Assembly (NCBI GenBank): GCA_016280525.1
Contig: JAEEGW010000079.1
Coordinates: forward strand, 1 to 10,933
DNA: 10,933 nucleotides
DNA from: Clostridiales bacterium
GTDB taxonomy: Bacteria > Bacillota > Clostridia > Oscillospirales > CAG-272
Reading direction: 5' to 3'
Under the pieces are notes generated by a model that did no database searches, had not been told where the DNA came from, and worked only from the letters and a program-made list of their open reading frames with translations. The position numbers were made by a program, and so were the translations under genes. Shown piece after piece: positions 5,994 to 10,933 of this stretch (position 1 is the stretch's first letter; every line of letters starts with the position of its first letter).

Positions 5994-7331
5994 GATCTTC
6001 CTCTTCCACGTTCCCGTTTTATAGAATATATACGACATCGCGCACGGTATCACCCAGCCGATGGATACAGCCCACCAAATGCCGTCCTGACCTATAAGCG
6101 AGCCGAGCACGTAGGAAAACAGCACGCGCAAGAACAGAGAGGTAAACGTACCGGCGGTAAATTCCGCCATAGCGCCGGCGCCGCGCAGTACGCCGTCCGC
6201 GGTGATCTTCAGAGTCATAAGCACGTAAAACGGCGTTACGATATATATAAAGTGTTTTCCGGCTTCAAGCGCGCCCTGTATCAGCTCCGGTTTTGACGTG
6301 TCAAGGAACAGAGATATAACGGGATTCGGGAAAATCATAAATATGATCATGGCAAAAAGCACCACGCCCTCGCCTATCATAAGTCCGCTTCTGAAGCCGC
6401 CTTTTATTCTCTCCAGCTTTTTTGCGCCGATATTCTGCGCCGTATACGACGATACGGCGTTGCCTACCGTCATACAGCAGTTTATGATAAACGTGTTCAG
6501 CTTGATGCAGGACGAATACGCCGCGACGAAATCGTTTGCAAACGTATTGACCTTTGACATTATAAGTATGTTTCCGACTGAAACGAACGACTGCTGAAGT
6601 ATGCTCGGCACCGCCAAACGCGCGGTTTCTTTGAAAATGGTGAAAGAAAACGGCTTTCCTTTTGCGTGCGGCACGAATTTTTTCAGCCGTATCAATAGCG
6701 TGATAAGCACCGCTATTGACGCGAAGCCCTGGCAGATAAACGTTGCCCACGCAACGCCCGCGACGCCCATTTTGAACTTGATAACGAATACCGCGTCAAG
6801 TATGATGTTAGAAATGCTTGATACCGCGAGGAAAATAAACGGCGTGGTGGAGTCTCCGAGCGCGGAGAACGCGCCGTTGCAGGTATTGTATAAAAACAGA
6901 AATACAAGACCGAAAATATAGATGTTCAGATACTCGAGCGCGGACGCTTTTATATCCCGGTCGGTATTCATCGCGTCAAGCAGGGGAGAGGAGATCAGCA
7001 GTCCGATAACGGTAAAAACCGCGGCTAAAGTGATCATTGAAATGATCGCAGTATATACCGCGGTTTTTGTTTTTTCGTATTCTTTTGCGCCGAAATGATG
7101 AGAAATGACGACGGAAATGCCTATGTTCGATCCGGTGGCGAACGCCATGAACAAAAACGTGACCATGCCGGAAACACCGACAGCCGCAAGCGCGTCAATG
7201 CTGACGAATTTGCCCGCGATAATAAAGTCGGCTAACGTATAAAGCTGTTGGAAGATCACGGAAGCGAGCATCGGCAGAGTAAAGCCGACGATCAGCTTTG
7301 ACGGTTTTCCGTTTGTCAGATCTGTTATCAT
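5955..7331 (-). CDS. MATE family multidrug/toxin efflux transporter
   Basis: This 458-residue membrane protein belongs to the MATE family, which exports cationic drugs, metabolites or toxins in exchange for Na+ or H+. Evidence is the length (family 440-470), about twelve hydrophobic segments, and a typical N-terminus: TDLTNGKP, then ALPML-like FTLPML at 17-22, QQLYTLADFIIAG at 28-40 and ALAAVG at 47-52. The second half repeats the pattern from about residue 230, with LAVPSILQQS marking the internal duplication. The start is chosen because MITDLTNGKP is the usual MATE beginning. No clear Shine-Dalgarno site lies next to it; the AAGGAA present is about 35-40 nt upstream, across a hairpin. The last eleven residues, KNSELRIQNSE, come from the adjoining repeat element and are unlikely to matter for transport. 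Substrate unknown. Confidence 0.92.
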   Translation of the reverse strand: MITDLTNGKPSKLIVGFTLPMLASVIFQQLYTLADFIIAGKFVSIDALAAVGVSGMVTFLFMAFATGSNIGISVVISHHFGAKEYEKTKTAVYTAIISMITLAAVFTVIGLLISSPLLDAMNTDRDIKASALEYLNIYIFGLVFLFLYNTCNGAFSALGDSTTPFIFLAVSSISNIILDAVFVIKFKMGVAGVAWATFICQGFASIAVLITLLIRLKKFVPHAKGKPFSFTIFKETARLAVPSILQQSFVSVGNILIMSKVNTFANDFVAAYSSCIKLNTFIINCCMTVGNAVSSYTAQNIGAKKLERIKGGFRSGLMIGEGVVLFAMIIFMIFPNPVISLFLDTSKPELIQGALEAGKHFIYIVTPFYVLMTLKITADGVLRGAGAMAEFTAGTFTSLFLRVLFSYVLGSLIGQDGIWWAVSIGWVIPCAMSYIFYKTGTWKRKIKKNSELRIQNSE

Positions 7332-7337
7332 CGGTCA

Positions 7338-7363
7338 ATAAAGGCTGTCGGTATACGGCAGCC
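7338..7363 (-). terminator. Hairpin between lipoprotein and MATE genes, possible terminator/attenuator
   Basis: Read on the minus strand, GGCTGCCG and CGACAGCC (plus 7343-7350 and 7356-7363, one G-U type pair) form an 8-bp stem with a 5-nt loop, followed by TTTATT. It starts 15 nt after the lipoprotein stop codon and ends 11 nt before the MATE start codon. It may terminate or dampen transcription between the two genes. Because it sits where the MATE ribosome site should be, it could also affect translation. The T tract is short, so termination is likely partial. Confidence 0.5.
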
Positions 7364-7378
7364 TGTTTCCTTATATGT

Positions 7379-8449
7379 TTATTCCGCGGCAGTCTCAGCC
7401 GTCGTCTCTGTTTCAGTATTTACCGCGGCAAACTCCGGTACTTCAACAAGAGCCTCGTCGCCGGAATATACGAATATCCCGTCAGCTGCGGTAAGCACTT
7501 TTACCGTTGCGGCGTTAGACTGTCTTGCTGTGTTTATAATATCCGCGAGTTTTGCGGTGAGCTTTTCGCCGTTTACGGATACGGAGAATTCCGCTTTTTC
7601 ATCGGCGTAAATGCTTGCGTACTTTTTGCCGGATGCGGCTATATACGACATAGTAAGTTCGTCGCCTATAAGTATATCGGCGTCGTTTAATTTTTCTATA
7701 TCTTCCTTTATGATATTGTCAACGGGACCGGATGACGTAAGCGACGTTTTTACTTCAGCTCCGCCGCCTGCTTCCGCACCGGCTTTAAGACCTGTGACGA
7801 ACGCTTCGGAAGCGGCTCCGTCCGCGCCGGCGTAACCTATCTTTTTATAGCCTTTCTGCGCGGCGTAGTAGCCGAACAGATAACCGAACTGGCTGTTGTC
7901 TAAAACGACGGCAGTCGTTTTTGCGTTGAGCGTCGCCGCCTGTGCGAGTTTTGAGCCCGGCACGGTGAGAAGGACGTAAGTCACTTCACCGAAGGTCTTT
8001 GTCGTATCTTTTACTTCAAGATAAGCGTTTGCGTAATCGTCGCTGCAAACCACGATGATCTCCGCGCCGCCTGCTGCCGCAAGCTCAAGCTGTTTTTTCG
8101 CGGCGGCGGTGAAAGCCGCGGCGTAAGATACGGTATCCGTACCCTTTGCCTCTGCCGGAGTATAATACTTTATGGCGGCGAGAGAATCGGCAGTTGTGCT
8201 GTCATATGTGTTTTTGCGGTATTCATTAAGAGCTTTCCACGCGCAGCCGCTGACGGTTTTGTCGCTTAACGCAAGCGCGGCTCTCTCGTTAGTTTCCGCG
8301 CCGTTCGCGTCCGGATAAAGCGACGTTAAAAGCGTAAGCTTATATTTCGTATCGGTAGATACGGTGTTCGGCGCGCCGCAGGAGCAGAGAAACGCCGTGA
8401 CAGCAAGCATAAGCGATATAAGAATTATCAATTTGCGGTATTTTTTCAT
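7379..8449 (-). CDS. BMP-family (PnrA/TmpC-like) substrate-binding lipoprotein
   Basis: This 356-residue lipoprotein is probably a nucleoside-type solute-binding protein on the outer face of the membrane. The frame is open to 8479, but I choose the ATG at 8449 because AAAGGA lies 6 nt upstream and MKKYRKLIILISLMLAVTAF is a clean signal peptide. The lipobox is LCSC, with Cys24 lipidated and an unusual Cys at -2. The mature protein has the two-lobed type-1 periplasmic-binding pattern: AEIIVVCSDDYANAYLEV near 129-146, then NSQFGYLFGYYAAQKGYKKIGY at 185-206, which aligns with the BMP motif FLAGYLAA plus a glycine-rich strand. The C-terminus is Thr/Glu-rich (TETETTAETAAE). BMP proteins usually deliver purine nucleosides to an ABC importer, but no permease or ATPase gene is seen here. 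It follows the HAD gene by 19 nt, so they are likely cotranscribed. A sensor role is also possible. Confidence 0.75.
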   Translation of the reverse strand: MKKYRKLIILISLMLAVTAFLCSCGAPNTVSTDTKYKLTLLTSLYPDANGAETNERAALALSDKTVSGCAWKALNEYRKNTYDSTTADSLAAIKYYTPAEAKGTDTVSYAAAFTAAAKKQLELAAAGGAEIIVVCSDDYANAYLEVKDTTKTFGEVTYVLLTVPGSKLAQAATLNAKTTAVVLDNSQFGYLFGYYAAQKGYKKIGYAGADGAASEAFVTGLKAGAEAGGGAEVKTSLTSSGPVDNIIKEDIEKLNDADILIGDELTMSYIAASGKKYASIYADEKAEFSVSVNGEKLTAKLADIINTARQSNAATVKVLTAADGIFVYSGDEALVEVPEFAAVNTETETTAETAAE

Positions 8450-8455
8450 TTCGGT

Positions 8456-8461
8456 TCCTTT
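8456..8461 (-). promoter_or_regulatory. Ribosome binding site that sets the lipoprotein start
   Basis: AAAGGA on the minus strand lies 6 nt before the ATG at 8449. It falls in the 19-nt gap after the HAD stop codon at 8469-8471. The alternative ATG at 8479 has no such site, would overlap the HAD gene and would put ten extra residues before the signal peptide. Confidence 0.8.
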
Positions 8462-8468
8462 CAGTATG

Positions 8469-9161
8469 TCAAATATCAAGTATTTTATATAATTCGGATA
8501 ATTTATGTATTACGAAATCGGGCTTGATCCCGCTTTCACCGGTATAACTGCTGAATCTGTCGTAAAGACACGTGTCGCAGCCGAATTCGGCGCCGCCTTT
8601 GATATCAGCGGTAAGCGAATCTCCCAAAACGAGCGTTTCCGCTTTTGAAAAGCCCGGTATGCTTTCGCCGACGGCTTCAAAATAACGTATATCCGGCTTG
8701 TTGTAGCCGACCAGCTCGGATATAAAATGTCCGTCCGTTATTTTATCTATCCCGCTTGCCTGTACTCTCGGAAACTGCACGCTTGCAAGTCCGTTTGAGA
8801 TAATATAGACTCTAATTTTGCCGCGGCACCGTAAAAGCAGCTTTTTCGCACCGTATAACCATACCGCCGTCTCCGACAGATATTTTTCGTATAACGGCGC
8901 GGCTTCCGCCCCGTCTCCGTTTATGCCCTGCGAACTGAAAAATTCGGTAAAACGCGTTGCAATAAGCTGTTTTCGCGTTATCTCGCCTTTTTCAAGCCGT
9001 TTCCACAAACTGTCGTTAAAAGCGGAATATTTGTCAAGCAGCTGCTCGGATACCGGTCCGTAACGCGACAAAAGTTTCGTGATCGCTATACGTTCCGACG
9101 CCGAAAAATCAAACAGCGTGTTGTCAAGATCGGCAAGTAATACAGAATACTTTCTACTCAT
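8469..9161 (-). CDS. yjjG: HAD-superfamily hydrolase, YjjG-type noncanonical pyrimidine nucleotidase
   Basis: This 230-residue cytoplasmic protein has all four HAD motifs in order: DLDNT at 11-15 (nucleophile Asp11, acid/base Asp13), Ser122 in IISNG, Lys155 in GYNKPD, and GDSLTADIKGG at 180-190. The cap region after motif I and the GYNKPD...YFE arrangement match the YjjG subfamily, which dephosphorylates modified pyrimidine nucleotides as a house-cleaning enzyme; other phosphate esters are possible. The frame stays open to 9314, but the extra 51 residues run through AT-rich promoter-like sequence and precede the natural HAD start MSRKYSVLLADLDNT. ATG at 9161 is preferred; GTG at 9170 is a weaker option. 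Neither has a clear Shine-Dalgarno site. First gene of a likely operon with the BMP lipoprotein. Confidence 0.85.
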   Translation of the reverse strand: MSRKYSVLLADLDNTLFDFSASERIAITKLLSRYGPVSEQLLDKYSAFNDSLWKRLEKGEITRKQLIATRFTEFFSSQGINGDGAEAAPLYEKYLSETAVWLYGAKKLLLRCRGKIRVYIISNGLASVQFPRVQASGIDKITDGHFISELVGYNKPDIRYFEAVGESIPGFSKAETLVLGDSLTADIKGGAEFGCDTCLYDRFSSYTGESGIKPDFVIHKLSELYKILDI

Positions 9162-9188
9162 ACATATCACATAAATATCTTTTTTGAT

Positions 9189-9204
9189 ATTATAATATAT
9201 TATA
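9189..9204 (-). promoter_or_regulatory. Tandem TATAAT boxes upstream of the HAD gene
   Basis: On the minus strand two TATAAT hexamers occur 10 bp apart (plus 9189-9194 and 9199-9204), 28 to 43 bp upstream of the HAD start codon. No good -35 box lies 16-18 bp from either; TTGCCT at plus 9225-9230 is 20 bp from the distal one. The boxes mark a probable transcription start region with a very short leader, but the match is incomplete. Confidence 0.35.
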
Positions 9205-9315
9205 TCGGTTATTTTATGGATAAGAGGCAAACCTGCGGTGAATGTTGCAGATAATGAATGTAAAAAATAAATGAACAAAAACAAATGCAAAACCGCGAAA
9301 TTTAACAAAATCATA

Positions 9316-9344
9316 TTTCAATTACCCGGGATTTGCAGTATAAT
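9316..9344 (+). promoter_or_regulatory. Putative promoter of the SGNH hydrolase gene
   Basis: TTTCAA (9316-9321) and a perfect TATAAT (9339-9344) are separated by 17 bp, with AAAGGAG at 9357-9362 as ribosome site and 8 nt to the ATG. The -35 box is weak, so activity may be low or depend on an activator. The 154-bp stretch between this promoter and the HAD start holds no other feature that I can identify. Confidence 0.5.
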
Positions 9345-9370
9345 AATAAAAAAACAAAGGAGAGCTTAAA

Positions 9371-9922
9371 ATGAAAAAAGCGGCGCTTTTGGGAGATTCC
9401 ATACGGCTTATAGGCTACGGGCAGAGATGCGCGGAGCTGTTATCCGATGAATTTGATACTTTTTTGCCCGAGGATAACGGGCGTTTTGCAAAATACACGC
9501 TCAGAATGGTTTTGTGGGAATGGAAGCCGGAGCTTGAAGGCGCGGACGTCATACACTGGAACAACGGTCTGTGGGACGTCTGCGATCTCGGAGACGGACC
9601 TTTTACGGATATTGACGAATACGTTAAGACGCTTTTGCGGATAGAGGCGGTTTTGCATAAATACAGCAAAAACGTGATATTCGCAACGTCAACGCCGGCA
9701 AGACCGGAAATGTGGGGACACGACATAAACCGCGCGATAGCTTATAACGAGGCGGCGAAAAAAGCGCTGATACCGCGCGGCGTAATAATAAACGACCTGT
9801 ATTCCGCCGTGGCGACGGATATAAAAGGGAATATCTGCGACGACTATCTGCACCTGTCCGAAAAAGGAATACAGATCTGCGCAAAACAGACCGCGGATCT
9901 TATAAGGCAGACCGTAAAATAA
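9371..9922 (+). CDS. Small SGNH/GDSL-family hydrolase or esterase
   Basis: This 183-residue single-domain protein is predicted to be a cytoplasmic esterase, as no signal peptide is present. Block I is LLGDSIR with nucleophile Ser10. Block III is represented by HWNNGLWD (62-69), where Asn64 or Asn65 may play the oxyanion-hole role. Block V is DYLH (158-161), supplying Asp158 and His161. Such proteins often remove O-acetyl or other acyl groups from sugars, but the family also includes lipases and thioesterases. Start choice is supported by AAAGGAG 8 nt upstream. It does not share an operon with the GH78 or deacetylase genes, so a joint role in glycan breakdown is only a suggestion. It reads in the same direction as the downstream spore protein gene, but that gene has its own sporulation-type promoter. 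Confidence 0.85.
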   Translation: MKKAALLGDSIRLIGYGQRCAELLSDEFDTFLPEDNGRFAKYTLRMVLWEWKPELEGADVIHWNNGLWDVCDLGDGPFTDIDEYVKTLLRIEAVLHKYSKNVIFATSTPARPEMWGHDINRAIAYNEAAKKALIPRGVIINDLYSAVATDIKGNICDDYLHLSEKGIQICAKQTADLIRQTVK

Positions 9923-9936
9923 CAAAAATTACCTTG

Positions 9937-9965
9937 TAATAATATAAAACGCTTTGCACATAATA
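9937..9965 (+). promoter_or_regulatory. Sigma-G-like promoter of the spore protein gene
   Basis: TAATA at 9937-9941 and CATAATA at 9959-9965 are 17 bp apart. They fit the sigma-G pattern (-35 GHATR with one mismatch, -10 CATNNTA) used for alpha/beta spore protein genes in the forespore. Transcription would begin near 9972, giving a leader of about 78 nt with a small 5-bp hairpin (9972-9976/9981-9985) at its 5' end. Confidence 0.5.
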
Positions 9966-10049
9966 TGATCGAAGCCAAAAGGCTTTATATCATACGCGGG
10001 TCGAATAGACTTCGCTTTATATAAGTATTTTGAAAGGAATCATATTATT

Positions 10050-10241
10050 ATGGCAAAGCATGTAGTGCCCGATGCTAAGGATGCTCTCAACCGCTTCAAA
10101 ATGGAAGCCGCTTCCGAAGTCGGCGTAAATCTTAAAAACGGCTACAACGGTGATCTTACCTCCAAGCAGGCAGGTTCTGTCGGCGGTCAGATGGTCAAGA
10201 AGATGATCGAAAGCTACGAAAATTCTATAAAGACCAGATAA
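10050..10241 (+). CDS. Alpha/beta-type small acid-soluble spore protein (SASP)
   Basis: This 63-residue protein binds spore DNA, shifts it toward an A-like form and protects it from UV and heat. It is degraded by the GPR protease at germination. Length and sequence are typical: ASEVGVNL at 20-28 follows the GPR recognition region, with the cut expected between Glu19 and Ala20, and GYNGDLTSKQAGSVGGQMVK at 31-50 is the DNA-binding core signature. AAAGGA at 10033-10038 lies 11 nt before the ATG, slightly long but acceptable. The gene stands alone between a sigma-G-like promoter and a strong terminator. It is good evidence that the organism forms spores. Such genes are usually present in several copies per genome, so a specific ssp letter is not assigned. 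Confidence 0.95.
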   Translation: MAKHVVPDAKDALNRFKMEAASEVGVNLKNGYNGDLTSKQAGSVGGQMVKKMIESYENSIKTR

Positions 10242-10252
10242 CGATTCAAACA

Positions 10253-10286
10253 AAAATCCGTCGCGTGTAAAACGCGGCGGGTTTTT
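10253..10286. terminator. Bidirectional rho-independent terminator
   Basis: A 9-bp GC-rich stem (10258-10266 with 10272-10280, one G-T pair) has a GTAAA loop. It is followed by GTTTTT on the plus strand and by ATTTTTG on the minus strand. It sits between the convergent spore protein and ornithine carbamoyltransferase genes and can end both transcripts. Confidence 0.85.
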
Positions 10287-10305
10287 ATATTGCGGCAAAG
10301 CAAAT

Positions 10306-10933
10306 TTACAGTATTTCCGGCGGGCAAAGCGTAGCCGCCATGACAGCTTTGATCGTGTGCATACGGTTTTCCGCTTCGTCAAATACGACGGATGCGGGGC
10401 TTTCGAATACCTCGTCCGTTACCTCCATGCAGTCTATGCCGAATTTGTCGTATATCTTTTTTCCGATTGTCGTTTTAAGATCGTGGAACGCGGGCAGGCA
10501 GTGCATGAAAATGCAGTTTTCGCCGGCAGCGTTCGTAATATCTTTTGTGACTCTGTAAGGCGACAAGTCTTTTATGCGCTTTTCCCATACGTCGTCCGGC
10601 TCGCCCATTGAGACCCAGACGTCCGTATATATGACGTCCGCGCCCTTTACGGCTTCGTAAGGATCGGAAATAAAGGAAAGGGAAGCGCCGGTCTTTTCTG
10701 CTTCTTTTTTGCATATTTGAATAAGTTTATTGTCCGGGAAATAATCCGGCGCGGAGCAGGCGACAAAATCCATGCCGAGCTTTGAGCATCCGACCATAAG
10801 CGAGTTTGCCATATTGTACCGCGCGTCGCCCATGAACACGAGCTTTTTGCCTTTGAGACTGCCGAAATGTTCCTTTATCGTCAGCATATCGGCTAAAATC
10901 TGCGTCGGGTGGAATTCGTTTGTTAAACCGTTC
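10306..10933 (-). CDS. argF: Ornithine carbamoyltransferase, C-terminal two thirds; 5' end outside window
   Basis: The enzyme makes citrulline from ornithine and carbamoyl phosphate in arginine biosynthesis, or runs in reverse in the arginine deiminase pathway. The frame is open to the right edge, so the carbamoyl-phosphate-binding N-terminal domain is mostly missing; 208 residues are visible. They begin NGLTNEFHPTQILADMLTI, where HPTQ is the conserved carbamoyl phosphate loop. DVWVSMGE contains the ornithine-loop SMG motif and MHCLPAFHD the active-site HCLP cysteine loop. The C-terminal part, with TDEVFES, DEAENRMHTIKAVM and final PEIL, resembles the long Escherichia coli ArgF/ArgI and ArcB type. 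The visible part cannot separate biosynthetic argF from catabolic arcB; neighbours outside the window (arcA, arcC or other arg genes) would. An ATG at 10887 is internal and not the start. Confidence 0.95.
   Translation of the reverse strand, partial: NGLTNEFHPTQILADMLTIKEHFGSLKGKKLVFMGDARYNMANSLMVGCSKLGMDFVACSAPDYFPDNKLIQICKKEAEKTGASLSFISDPYEAVKGADVIYTDVWVSMGEPDDVWEKRIKDLSPYRVTKDITNAAGENCIFMHCLPAFHDLKTTIGKKIYDKFGIDCMEVTDEVFESPASVVFDEAENRMHTIKAVMAATLCPPEIL

Noticed and set aside
8450..8479. Earlier ATG for the BMP lipoprotein
   Set aside because: It overlaps the HAD gene, has no ribosome site and puts ten residues before a complete lipoprotein signal peptide. AAAGGA is correctly placed for 8449.
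9162..9314. N-terminal extension of the HAD hydrolase with a hydrophobic segment
   Set aside because: The extension is translated from AT-rich intergenic DNA holding TATAAT boxes and has no ribosome site. The natural start of HAD proteins lies a few residues before DLDNT, at 9161.
9923..10049. Riboswitch or small RNA upstream of the spore protein gene
   Set aside because: Only a 5-bp hairpin and a 9-bp direct repeat (GCTTTATAT) are seen. No known riboswitch core is recognisable and the stretch is too short for most classes.

Overview
The window comes from a spore-forming member of the Clostridia (Bacillota). Two genes carry that inference: the C-terminal part of the SpoIVB sporulation peptidase at the left edge, and an intact alpha/beta-type small acid-soluble spore protein near the right edge. 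Short palindromic intergenic elements and a mix of catabolic sugar enzymes fit an uncultured gut-type lineage, but species and genus cannot be read from the sequence. Ten protein-coding genes fill almost all of the window. There are no tRNA or rRNA genes, no CRISPR array, and no transposase, phage or conjugation gene.

Layout, left to right. (1) The 3' end of spoIVB (+). (2) A 116-bp MITE-like inverted-repeat element, with a minus-strand terminator hairpin beside it. (3) A minus-strand pair: a cytoplasmic alpha-L-rhamnosidase-like GH78 enzyme, then a secreted, membrane-anchored PIG-L/LmbE-type deacetylase with a Thr/Glu pentapeptide stalk. (4) Divergent from these, a plus-strand DUF1846 protein. 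(5) A second short repeat element that carries the plus-strand terminator and encodes the last residues of the convergent MATE transporter. (6) A minus-strand group in transcription order: YjjG-type HAD nucleotidase, BMP-family lipoprotein, MATE transporter. (7) Two plus-strand genes: a small SGNH/GDSL hydrolase and the spore protein, the latter with a sigma-G-like promoter. (8) After a bidirectional terminator, the C-terminal two thirds of ornithine carbamoyltransferase (-), cut by the right edge.

Three proteins could act on glycans (GH78, PIG-L-type deacetylase, SGNH hydrolase), but they are not one operon. The HAD and BMP genes are 19 nt apart and both belong to families with nucleotide or nucleoside ligands, so they may be functionally linked, although no ABC transporter permease or ATPase is present. 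I see no convincing new multi-gene system. The points most worth a second look are the two repeat elements (especially the one that supplies coding sequence), the architecture of the anchored deacetylase, the overlapping divergent promoters, and the orphan HAD-BMP pair.
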